A stretch of 54,938 nucleotides of DNA from CAVRZY01 sp963725415. GTDB lineage: Bacteria > Acidobacteriota > Terriglobia > Bryobacterales > Bryobacteraceae. Below the pieces are notes generated by a model. It worked only from the letters and a program-made list of their open reading frames with translations. It made no database searches and was not told the origin of the DNA. Made by a program: the position numbers and the translations under genes. How positions within the stretch are numbered: the first letter of the stretch is position 1; the number at the start of each line of letters is the position of its first letter. Of this stretch, positions 27,436 through 35,064 are shown piece by piece. Where the stretch lies: NCBI GenBank assembly GCA_963725415.1, contig CAVRZY010000298.1:1-54938 (forward strand). The letters run 5' to 3'.

Positions 27436-28527
27436 GTGAGGGACTTCAATGAGGCCCCGTTTCTGGTGATCTGGGAAGTCACCCGGGCCTGCGATCTGGC
27501 GTGCGTGCATTGCCGCGCTTCGGCGGATCCGAACCGCCATCTGCTGGAACTCACCACTGAGGAGGGCTTCCGGCTGCTGGAGACGATCAGGGAATTCGGC
27601 GATCCGATCATGATCTTCACGGGCGGGGACCCGCTGAAGCGCCCGGACCTGTTTCAACTGCTGGAAAAGAGCGTTCAGCTCGGGCTTCGCACGACGGTCT
27701 CGCCCAGCCCGACCCCGCTACTTACGGCCGAGGCGATCGCGGGCTTCCAGCGCGTGGGCGTAGCGCGGATCTCGATCAGCGTGGACGGCTGGGATGCCGC
27801 TTCGCACGACGACTTCCGGCAGGCGCCGGGGTCGTTCGCGCGGGCCGTGTTTGCGCTGGCGGAGGCCCGGCGGATCGGACTTTCGACTCAGGTCAACACC
27901 ACCGTCAGCCGGCACAATTATGGGCATCTCGGGGAGATCGCCGAGCTGGTGGAGCGCACCGGCTCCGATATGTGGGACGTGTTCTTCTTGGTGCCCACGG
28001 GGCGCGGCGCCTCGCAGTCGGAGTTGAACGCCGCGGAGTTCGAAGAGGCGTTCGGTTTCCTGTACGAGCGCTCCAAGAGGGCGCCCTACGCGATCAAGAC
28101 CACCGAGGCGATGCACTATCGCCGTTACGTGGCCCAGCGACGCAAGGCGGAGGGGAACGGCCAGGATCATCCGGACGCCAACCCGCTGAACCGCATGGCC
28201 GGCATCAACAGCGGGAAGGGGTTTGTCTTTATCTCCCGCACCGGCGAAATCTATCCTAGCGGCTTTCTGCCCATCTCCTCGGGCAACGTGCGGCGACGGT
28301 CGCTGCTGGATGTCTACCGGAACGCGGCACTGTTCCACGTGCTGCGCGACAGCTCGCTGCTGAGGGGCAAGTGCGGGCTATGCTTGTACAAGAACCTGTG
28401 CGGCGGCTCGCGCTCGCGGGCCTACGCGCTGACCGGCGACTACCTGGCCGAGGACCCGCGCTGCCTGCATAATTCGGGGACAGGCTACACAACCCCGAAT
28501 TGCGGCTCCGATTTAGGGGTTGTGTAG
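27436..28527 (+). CDS. Radical SAM/SPASM protein (TIGR04053-like)
   Basis: Cys19, Cys23 and Cys26 in TRACDLACVHCRA bind the radical-SAM [4Fe-4S] cluster, and FTGGDPLKRPDLF is the GGE-type SAM-binding motif. The C-terminal twitch carries further cysteines in KCGLCLYKNLCGGSRSRAY and DPRC, which would bind an auxiliary cluster. Length and layout match a family related to the heme-biosynthesis proteins AhbC/AhbD and NirJ; its substrate is unknown to me. After CLHN the protein reads into an inserted palindrome, adding NSGTGYTTPNCGSDLGVV as a non-native tail. Start GTG 27436 gives RDFNEAPFLVIWEVT, a typical family start. Confidence 0.85.
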   Translation: MRDFNEAPFLVIWEVTRACDLACVHCRASADPNRHLLELTTEEGFRLLETIREFGDPIMIFTGGDPLKRPDLFQLLEKSVQLGLRTTVSPSPTPLLTAEAIAGFQRVGVARISISVDGWDAASHDDFRQAPGSFARAVFALAEARRIGLSTQVNTTVSRHNYGHLGEIAELVERTGSDMWDVFFLVPTGRGASQSELNAAEFEEAFGFLYERSKRAPYAIKTTEAMHYRRYVAQRRKAEGNGQDHPDANPLNRMAGINSGKGFVFISRTGEIYPSGFLPISSGNVRRRSLLDVYRNAALFHVLRDSSLLRGKCGLCLYKNLCGGSRSRAYALTGDYLAEDPRCLHNSGTGYTTPNCGSDLGVV

Positions 28528-28541
28528 CCTGTCCCCGAATT
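28471..28541. repeat. Perfect 26-bp palindrome shared by two convergent genes
   Basis: 28471-28496 is perfectly complementary to 28516-28541, with a 19-base loop. It contains GGGGACAGGC, related to the hairpin cores at 5189, 10518 and 15171. Both converging genes run through it: each stop codon (TAG, 28525-28527 plus; 28487-28485 minus) lies in the far arm. It would form a hairpin in either transcript and could end transcription in both directions. Confidence 0.92.
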
Positions 28542-29843
28542 AAAGACGCGCGCGAAGATGGCGTCCACGTTGCGGAGCTGGCGTTCCAGGGAGAAGCTCT
28601 GGGCGATTTGCTGGGGGCTCAGGAGGGAGCGGATCTCGGGGTCTGCCTCGATGGCGGCGCGGAAATCCGATCCTTCCTCCCAGGCTTTCATAGCGTGGGT
28701 CTGGACGATGCGGTAGGCCGTCTCGCGCAACATCCCCGCCGCGGCCAGATCCAGCAGGAGCTGGCCCGAGAAGATCAGGCCCCGGGTAATCTCGAGGTTC
28801 CGGCGCATGCGCTCCGGGTAGACGCGCATATTCTGGACCAGGTTGGTGGCGCGCGCCAGCAGGTAGTCGGTGAGAATGGCCGAATCGGGAAGAATGACGC
28901 GCTCGACCGAGGAATGCGAGATGTCGCGTTCGTGCCACAGCGCAATGTTCTCGAAGGCGGCCTGGGCATTGGCGCGAACCACGCGCGCCAAGCCGCAGAT
29001 CTGCTCGCAGGTGACCGGGTTGCGCTTGTGAGGCATGGAGGAGCTGCCCTTCTGCCCGGCAGTGAAGGGCTCCTCCGCCTCGCGCACTTCGGTGCGCTGG
29101 AGGTGGCGGATCTCGAGGGCGATCAGCTCCAGCAGCGCCGTCACCAGCGCCAGCGTCGAGATGTAGAAGGCATGACGGTCCCTGAAGATGACCTGCGAGG
29201 AGATGGGCGCGGCCTTCAGTCCGAGCTTGGCGCAGATGCGCTCTTCGATCTCAGGGCCTACGTGGGCAAAGGTGCCGACCGCGCCGGAGATCTTGCCCAC
29301 CGCCAGTTGGGCGGCGGCTGCGGAGAGGCGCTCGAGGTCGCGGCCTGCCTGGTCGTACCACAGCGCCAGCTTCAATCCGAAGGTGATGGGTTCGGCGTGG
29401 ACACCGTGCGTGCGGCCCACCTGCACGGTGTGTTGAAACTCGAAGGCCCGCTGCTTGAGGGCCTGGCGCAGCCCCTGGAGTCCCTCGATCAGTAGATCCG
29501 AGGCCTGGCGCACCTGAAGCCCGAGGGCCGTATCCACGACGTCGTAGGCAGTCAGCCCGTAGTGCAGCCAGCGCGAGGCGTCGGCGCAGCCTGCCTCCGC
29601 GAGGCCTTCGGCGACCGCCGTGGTAAAGGCGATCACGTCGTGCTTGACTTCGCGCTCGATTTCCAGGATGCGCGACACGTCGAAGCGCGCATGCTGGCGC
29701 AGCAGGCGGGCCGCTTCGGAGGGAACCTCGCCTGCTTCGGCCAGCGCTTCGGCTGCCGCCAGCTCGACCTCCAACCAAGTGCGGTACTTGTTTTCGTCAC
29801 TCCAGATCCGGCCCATCTGGGGCCGCGTGTATCGTGTGATCAT
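28485..29843 (-). CDS. purB: Adenylosuccinate lyase
   Basis: PurB removes fumarate from SAICAR and from adenylosuccinate in purine synthesis. The 452-residue protein starts MITRYTRPQMGRIWSDENKY, has EREVKHDVIAFTTAVAE, the His region QVGRTHGVHAEPITFG, and the superfamily signature GSSSMPHKRNP at about residue 265. Helical core and length match bacterial PurB. The end FNSGTGYTTPKSEPQFGVV comes from the inserted palindrome and replaces the natural C-terminus. A purS gene lies 4 kb away on the other strand, but the rest of the pathway is not here. Confidence 0.95.
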   Translation of the reverse strand: MITRYTRPQMGRIWSDENKYRTWLEVELAAAEALAEAGEVPSEAARLLRQHARFDVSRILEIEREVKHDVIAFTTAVAEGLAEAGCADASRWLHYGLTAYDVVDTALGLQVRQASDLLIEGLQGLRQALKQRAFEFQHTVQVGRTHGVHAEPITFGLKLALWYDQAGRDLERLSAAAAQLAVGKISGAVGTFAHVGPEIEERICAKLGLKAAPISSQVIFRDRHAFYISTLALVTALLELIALEIRHLQRTEVREAEEPFTAGQKGSSSMPHKRNPVTCEQICGLARVVRANAQAAFENIALWHERDISHSSVERVILPDSAILTDYLLARATNLVQNMRVYPERMRRNLEITRGLIFSGQLLLDLAAAGMLRETAYRIVQTHAMKAWEEGSDFRAAIEADPEIRSLLSPQQIAQSFSLERQLRNVDAIFARVFNSGTGYTTPKSEPQFGVV

Positions 29844-29847
29844 AGCG

Positions 29848-30618
29848 TTAGAATCGGAAGACCTCTGTCATCTTTCGGTGCTCGGCCACCACCAGGCGCG
29901 TGGAGAGGCCGCGCGTCTTCAAAGCCTGGCTACCCACCAGGCGCACCAGCTCGGGATGGTTGTTGTGTTCGCTTAGGTGGGCCAGCACCAGCGCCACGGT
30001 GGAGGGATCCAGATCCCGGCGAATGAAATCCGAGGCCACCTCGTTGGACAAGTGCCCTTTCCGCCCCATCACGCGCTGCTTCACCGACCAGGGATAGGGG
30101 CCCACCTTCAGCATCTCCAGGTCGTGATTGGATTCCAGCACCAGCAGATGGGTGCCGCGCAGGTGGAAGGGGATCGAGTCGGGAATGTAGCCCAGGTCGG
30201 TGACCACGCCGATCTTGATGCCCTGGCTTCGAATGCAGTAGCCGACCGGGTCGATGGCATCGTGGGGGATGGTGAAGCTGTCGATCTCCAGATCGCCTAT
30301 CGCAAAGCGGCTCCCGGCCTGGAAGGTTTCCAGGATTGGCGTGTAGTCCTCGAAGGGGATGGTCGGCGCCGTCAGGTGGGTCATGAAGATGGGGATGCGC
30401 AGCTTTCGTGCCAGCACCGCCAGGCCCGAGACGTGGTCGGTGTGCTCATGCGTCACCAGGATGGCGTCGAGTTTCTCTGGGTACTCGCCGATGGCGCTCA
30501 AGCGGCTGCACACCTCCCGCCGGCTCAGCCCCACATCCAACAGGATCCGCGTCCGGTTGGAGGCGATGAGGGTACAGTTGCCCGAACTTCCGCTTGCCAG
30601 CACGCAGATTTTTACCAT
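29848..30618 (-). CDS. Metallo-beta-lactamase-fold hydrolase, WalJ/YycJ type
   Basis: A 256-residue metallo-hydrolase. ASGSSGNCTLI at the N-terminus and VTHEHTDHVSGL (the HxHxDH metal site) are followed by the third His region FTIPHDAIDPVGY, TDLGY, LESNHD and AHLSEHNNHPELV. This motif set marks the YycJ/WalJ group, implicated in Firmicutes in cell-wall and DNA-repair coordination; the biochemical substrate is uncertain. It is 4 bases upstream of purB on the same strand, so the two are cotranscribed. Confidence 0.88.
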   Translation of the reverse strand: MVKICVLASGSSGNCTLIASNRTRILLDVGLSRREVCSRLSAIGEYPEKLDAILVTHEHTDHVSGLAVLARKLRIPIFMTHLTAPTIPFEDYTPILETFQAGSRFAIGDLEIDSFTIPHDAIDPVGYCIRSQGIKIGVVTDLGYIPDSIPFHLRGTHLLVLESNHDLEMLKVGPYPWSVKQRVMGRKGHLSNEVASDFIRRDLDPSTVALVLAHLSEHNNHPELVRLVGSQALKTRGLSTRLVVAEHRKMTEVFRF

Positions 30619-30705
30619 CGAGCCCTGAGAGAGTTAGTGTAGCAGGGGAGGCGTATTCCTAGTAGGCCAGGGCCGTGGCCTGCCAGCCGTGTTACAATCC
30701 GCCCC

Positions 30706-31821
30706 ATGGCCACCATCACAACGGCTGCCCAGCAGGGCGGGTCAGCTTCAGCATCGCCCGTGACCGCGCAGCCACGCTACTTGGCGCTGGACGCCTACCG
30801 GGGCTTCATCATGGTGGTGCTGGTCTCGGCCGGGTTCGGGTTCCCGGAGCTGGCCAAGCATCCCTCTTACAAAATGATTGCCTCGTGGTTCGACCACGTG
30901 CCCTGGGAGGGCGGGGTGTTCTGGGATATGATCCAGCCCGCCTTCATGTTCATGGTGGGCGTGGCCATGCCGTTTGCCGTGGCAAGCCGGATGGAAGAGG
31001 GCGCGAGGTTCCCGCAGCTTTTCCGCCATGTCCTGATGCGCGCGCTGCGCCTGGTTCTGCTCAGCCAGATCCTCATCTCCATCGGAGAAGGCGGGGTGCG
31101 CTTCCAGCTCATTAACGTTCTGTCCCAGATCGCCTTCACCTATTTCCTCTGTTTCCTCATCATGCAGTTCCGCTTCCGCTGGCAGGCGGCGATCGCGGCC
31201 CTGCTGCTGGCCGGCCACTGGGCCTTATTTGCGGCACTCCCCGGGCCGCAGGGCGCCTTCTCCCAAACCGGCAACGTTGGAGCGGTGATCGACAAGGCGG
31301 TTCTTGGCTACACCTATCGGGGGTATTACGTCACGATCAACTTCGTCACCAGCGCCGTGACGACGCTTTTCGGAGTGTGGACCGGCATGCTGGTCCGCAC
31401 GCAGAAGTCCCATCTCGAGAAACTGAAGATCTTCGCCGGGGCCATGATGGCCTGCTTCGCCGGCGGCCTAGTGCTCGCCTGGTTCGGCAACCCGCTGGTG
31501 AAGCGGCTGTGGACCTCTTCCTGGACGCTTTACAGCACCGGCTGGGTCCTGCTGATGATGCTGGGCTTCTATTCGGTCATCGAAATCGCCGGCTGCCGCA
31601 AGTGGACCCTGCCGCTGGTAGTGGTCGGCATGAACTCCATCTTCATCTACTCCATCAACCAGGTCCTGCGCGGCTGGATCGACAAGTCCCTGGGCGTTTT
31701 TACCGGCCGGTTCCAGTTTCTGGGTGCTCCGGCGCCGGTAGTCGAATCCTGCGCGGTGCTGCTGGTGATGTGGTATCTGTGCTACTGGCTCTACCGGCGC
31801 AAGATCTTCTTCAAGTTGTAG
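30706..31821 (+). CDS. Heparan-alpha-glucosaminide N-acetyltransferase-like membrane protein
   Basis: A 371-residue protein with about 10 membrane segments. The motif RYLALDAYRGFIMVVLV near residue 25 is the usual DUF5009/HGSNAT start, followed by PAFMFMVGVAMPFAVA with a His-less loop and VVVGMNSIFIYSINQVLRGWI near the end. The family transfers acetyl groups from cytoplasmic acetyl-CoA to extracytoplasmic sugars; the bacterial substrate is unknown. It stands alone after a divergent gap of 87 bases in which TTACAAT looks like a -10. A short hairpin follows the stop. Confidence 0.82.
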   Translation: MATITTAAQQGGSASASPVTAQPRYLALDAYRGFIMVVLVSAGFGFPELAKHPSYKMIASWFDHVPWEGGVFWDMIQPAFMFMVGVAMPFAVASRMEEGARFPQLFRHVLMRALRLVLLSQILISIGEGGVRFQLINVLSQIAFTYFLCFLIMQFRFRWQAAIAALLLAGHWALFAALPGPQGAFSQTGNVGAVIDKAVLGYTYRGYYVTINFVTSAVTTLFGVWTGMLVRTQKSHLEKLKIFAGAMMACFAGGLVLAWFGNPLVKRLWTSSWTLYSTGWVLLMMLGFYSVIEIAGCRKWTLPLVVVGMNSIFIYSINQVLRGWIDKSLGVFTGRFQFLGAPAPVVESCAVLLVMWYLCYWLYRRKIFFKL

Positions 31822-31917
31822 GCAGCTTGAGGCTGCAACCCTGTCGGCTTGGCCGTCAGACCGGCCTCTGATTTCGTTTTATAGGATGATAGGAATGGGG
31901 CAGGGCGGGCACGCTCT

Positions 31918-31931
31918 TGGCAGGCCTGCCA
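31918..31931. promoter_or_regulatory. 14-bp perfect palindrome before hicB, candidate operator
   Basis: TGGCAGGCCTGCCA is a perfect inverted repeat ending 12 bases before the hicB start. HicBA operons are usually repressed by binding of HicB or the complex to a palindrome at the promoter, so this is a plausible operator. HicB here is short and shows no clear DNA-binding domain, which weakens the case. Confidence 0.35.
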
Positions 31932-31943
31932 GGCAGGTGCAAT

Positions 31944-32168
31944 GTGAGACCGCTGAAAATCATCGTGGAGAAACATCCGGATGGTTATGTCGCCTACCCC
32001 CTCGGCGTCAAGGGCGTGGTAGTCGGCGAGGGTGAGACCTACGAAGAGGCGTTGGCAGACGTGAAATCTGCAATCCGCTTCCATGTCGAGACCTTCGGGA
32101 GAGAAGTCTTGGAATCGGATCCGCCGGTTCTCGAAGCATTCATCGCCGAAGCGATTATCGCCGTTTGA
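31944..32168 (+). CDS. hicB: HicB-family antitoxin
   Basis: A 74-residue protein with the partial RNase-H-like fold of HicB: KIIVEKHPDGYVAYPLGVKG, then VGEGETYEEALADVKSAIRFHVE. The start GTG 31944 is supported by AGGCAGGTG upstream and by the family's beginning. It lacks the extra C-terminal ribbon-helix-helix or HTH domain that longer HicB proteins have. Its TGA overlaps the hicA ATG (TGATG). It neutralises the mRNA-cutting HicA; the order hicB-hicA is the less common one but well known. Confidence 0.85.
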   Translation: MRPLKIIVEKHPDGYVAYPLGVKGVVVGEGETYEEALADVKSAIRFHVETFGREVLESDPPVLEAFIAEAIIAV

Positions 32169-32408
32169 TGGCCAAATCCCCTGTTGACGCGCCGAAGGCC
32201 AGAGTCATCAAGGCACTCCAGCTCCTGGGTTTTCGTCTGGTGAGAGAAGGTGGCCATATTTCTATGGAACGCCAGGATCCCGACGGAACTCGGGTTCCGC
32301 TCACCATACCTAACCACCGGTTCATCAAGAGTCTGAAGATTACGCACGGTACTCACGCAGGCAGGTGTCCCCAGAGGCGAATTCCTGGACGCTTACGAAA
32401 ACCTCTGA
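32168..32408 (+). CDS. hicA: HicA-family mRNA interferase toxin (frameshifted)
   Basis: About 79 residues. VIKALQLLGFRLVREGGHISM holds the double-stranded-RNA-binding-like fold and the catalytic His in GGHISM, then DPDGTRVPLTIPNHRFIKS. A single-base shift near 32335 is needed to continue LRTVLTQAGVPRGEFLDAYENL to TGA at 32406-32408, which is the exact HicA C-terminal pattern. Without the correction the protein would run into unrelated residues. Either the toxin has been inactivated or the base is a sequencing error; a functional antitoxin next door allows both. Confidence 0.8.
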
Positions 32409-32529
32409 AAAGGTACGCCGAGTGTTGGAAGCCCCACTGTACAGTCACAGACCCTCGCCGTATTCAGCGGCAGGTTTGGCTGGGCAGGCCCAGCCCGCGA
32501 AGCGCCGTTCGTGATACTATCTGAGGCCG

Positions 32530-33648
32530 ATGAAGATTACGCGAGTTGAGACCATGTACCTTCGGCAGCCGGAGGTGAAGTGGCAGTGCGACAGCGGGCA
32601 GGACGCTCTGATCGTGCGGGTGGAGACCGATGCCGGCATCAGCGGCCTGGGCGAGGTGGATTCCAATCCCATGGCCGTCATGGGGACCATCGACGGGCCG
32701 TTCTCGCACACCACGGCGTGCGGGCTGGCGCAAGTGGTGATCGGTGAAGACCCGTTCGAGACGGAAAAGATCTGGCACAAGATGTACCGCGCCAACATTT
32801 ACGGAGGCCGGCGGGGGGTGGGAATTCACGCCATGAGCGGGATCGACATGGCGCTGTGGGACATCAAGGGCAAGGCCCTGGGGCTGCCGGTGTGGAAGCT
32901 GCTGGGCGGGGGATTCTCCCAGAAGATCCGCTGCTATGCCAGCTCGCTGTTCGGCCCGACGCCGGAGAAGACCCGCGAACTGGCGCGCCGCTATCGCGAT
33001 CAGGGTTTCACCGCGGTCAAGTTCGGCTGGGACCCGATGGGGCAGGACGAGCGGACCGACGTGGCGCTGGTTCGGGAAGGCCGCAAAGGCCTGGGCGAGG
33101 ACGCCGACCTGCTGATCGATGCGGGCCTGGTGTGGGACGCCGCCACCGCCATCCAGCGGGCACGCGCCTTCTCCGAGTACCGCATTTTCTGGCTCGAGGA
33201 GCCGCTCCGCCCGGACGATTACGAAGGCTACCGCCGGCTGGCGGACGCCACCGAGGTGCGCATCGCGGCGGGAGAAGAGGAGAGCAACCGGCAGTCCTTC
33301 ATCGAGCTGATGGACCGCGGGCGTATCGACATCGTCCAGGTGGACCTGACGCGCTGCGGCGGCTTCACCGAGGCCATGAAGATCGCCGCCCTGGCCTGGG
33401 ACCGCGGGTTGATGGTCGCCAACCACGGCTTCACGACTTATGTAAACGTCACCGCCGCGCTACACTGGCTGAACTCGATTCCCAACGCGCTGATCTGCGA
33501 GTTTGTCGCCGAAGAGGAAACCAACCTCCGGGAGGCCATCACCCGGCAGAAACTGCGTGCCCGCGATGGGTACCTCGACATCCCGCGCGAGCCGGGACTG
33601 GGCATCGAGCTGGACGAGGAGGCGATCCGCAAATACCGGGTGGCGTGA
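32530..33648 (+). CDS. Mandelate racemase / muconate lactonizing enzyme-type sugar-acid dehydratase
   Basis: A 372-residue enolase-superfamily enzyme. A capping domain (MKITRVETMYLRQPEVKW) is followed by the barrel: Lys in GFTAVKFGWDPMG, metal ligands Asp in LLIDAGLVWD, Glu in FWLEEPLRPDDYEGY and Glu in RIAAGEEESN, and catalytic His in MVANHGFTTYVNV. This set fits acid-sugar dehydratases such as those acting on rhamnonate or galactonate. It has no signal peptide, unlike the Tat-exported relative at 41779, and no sugar-operon neighbours that would specify a substrate. Confidence 0.88.
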   Translation: MKITRVETMYLRQPEVKWQCDSGQDALIVRVETDAGISGLGEVDSNPMAVMGTIDGPFSHTTACGLAQVVIGEDPFETEKIWHKMYRANIYGGRRGVGIHAMSGIDMALWDIKGKALGLPVWKLLGGGFSQKIRCYASSLFGPTPEKTRELARRYRDQGFTAVKFGWDPMGQDERTDVALVREGRKGLGEDADLLIDAGLVWDAATAIQRARAFSEYRIFWLEEPLRPDDYEGYRRLADATEVRIAAGEEESNRQSFIELMDRGRIDIVQVDLTRCGGFTEAMKIAALAWDRGLMVANHGFTTYVNVTAALHWLNSIPNALICEFVAEEETNLREAITRQKLRARDGYLDIPREPGLGIELDEEAIRKYRVA

Positions 33649-33666
33649 GGCTACAATAGGTGTTCC

Positions 33667-33915
33667 ATGAAAGTCCGCGTGTACGTTTCGTTGAAACCTA
33701 CGGTACTGGATCCCCAGGGGCAGACCATCTGTTCGGCGCTGGTGGGTTTGGGCCACAAGAGCATCGCCGCGGTGCGGCAGGGCAAGTTCTTTGACATCTC
33801 GCTGGCGCCGGGCGCCAGTCGCGAGCAGGCGGAGCAGGAAATGGACCAGATTGCCCGGGACGTTCTTTCGAACCCGGTCATCGAGGAATACCGGGTCGAG
33901 TTCCTGGGAACCTGA
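33667..33915 (+). CDS. purS: Phosphoribosylformylglycinamidine synthase subunit PurS
   Basis: An 82-residue protein with the PurS pattern: KVRVYVSLKPTVLDPQGQTI, ALVGLGHKSIAAVRQGKFFDI, and VLSNPVIEEYRVEFL. PurS bridges PurL and PurQ in the three-subunit FGAM synthase of purine synthesis. It usually precedes purQ and purL; here it is followed instead by a lipoprotein gene, so the complex is encoded in at least two places. TACAAT at 33651-33656 may be its -10. Confidence 0.93.
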   Translation: MKVRVYVSLKPTVLDPQGQTICSALVGLGHKSIAAVRQGKFFDISLAPGASREQAEQEMDQIARDVLSNPVIEEYRVEFLGT

Positions 33916-33941
33916 CGGGCATTCTTGGTTTCCAATGCAGT

Positions 33942-35046
33942 ATGAGCCGGTTTTGCCCCGCCCTGGTTGCAGCCTGTTTGCTGCTGTCGGCCTGTGCGCC
34001 TAAGCTGCACTACCGCATCACCCGGATCAACGGCGTGCCTTCGATCGCGCCGCCGGGATACAGGGACCAGACGCCGCCGGACGTCCGGGTGACGATCGAT
34101 GGCGTCACCGTCCCGAACGCAAAAACCGGCGACTGCAATCTCTCGTTGAACGAGTTCGCGCTCGAGTGGGGTGGCGGCTCGAAGCGGCGGGTTGTCGCGA
34201 CCGTCAAACTCAACGCGCTGTTCCCCGACGGCGCCTACGACGAGGTAGCCCGGCAGGCTTTCCACCAGTTCCAGACTGCGCTCGAAACTCGAGGAGGAGA
34301 AGGGGTGCCTGGTGAGCGGCGGGAGTTGGACCGTGGCGCACCGTGTGGCCGAGGCCATGCCCATGCCCTTCCAGGATGTGGTCTACTACATCATCGGCTA
34401 CAACCCGCAGAGGGGATACATTGATCTGCGGCCCGGCATGCGCATCCTGCAACAGGCCGTCCAAGAACATCGGGATCCCAAAGCGAAGGTGGAGACGCAG
34501 GAGGTCGCGTTCGATGTGACGCCCGGCGCGACTGGGCACGGCGTGACTTTCACAAAGGAAGACGGCGGCGGGGCGTCTGACTGGGCCCTGGACTTGCGCG
34601 ACAAGAGGGCGCCCCACTACCGGCTCTTCCTGAGGATACGGTTCTTCAGCGAACCTTCCAGCGTTCCGGAACGGGATTCGGTCCTGGTCGGAGCGGCGAA
34701 GCTGGAGCAACTCCAGGAAGCGACGATAAAGCTGGCCCAAGATGCGCCAGCGACCTGTAGCGGGCAACTCACAAGGGTGCCCCCCGAGTGCACGGTGTTT
34801 CCCCGTCGTGTTACCGCCGGACCGGAGATCGGGATCACGCTGAAGGGGAAGCCCGCTTATGTCCCCATCGCCTCGAGCCTCCACAATCTCATGGTGAAAG
34901 AGAAGGGCATGACGCCCCAGAAGTTCTTGTCGAAACTGGAACTCCAGCGGCTGTACGCCGGCAAGTATTTCAAGGTGAAGATTGAGAAGACGGATCTCAA
35001 GGCCATTGGACTGCCGCTGGTGGTGGGCGACAAGGTGCGGTGGTAA
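33942..35046 (+). CDS. Lipoprotein of unknown function (frameshifted)
   Basis: A protein of about 368 residues when two frames are joined near 34290. The N-terminus RFCPALVAACLLLSACAPKL has a lipobox (LSAC), so the mature protein is lipid-anchored. The remainder includes a beta-rich stretch (VRVTIDGVTVPNAKTGDCNL), SGGSWTVAHRVAEAMPMPF, VTPGATGHGVTFTKEDGGGA and a basic C-terminal region ending VVGDKVRW. No domain is recognised. It follows purS by 26 bases and precedes the RNase R start by 18, so the three may be cotranscribed. Confidence 0.6.
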
Positions 35047-35064
35047 CGCGCTACGCTCGTAGTT

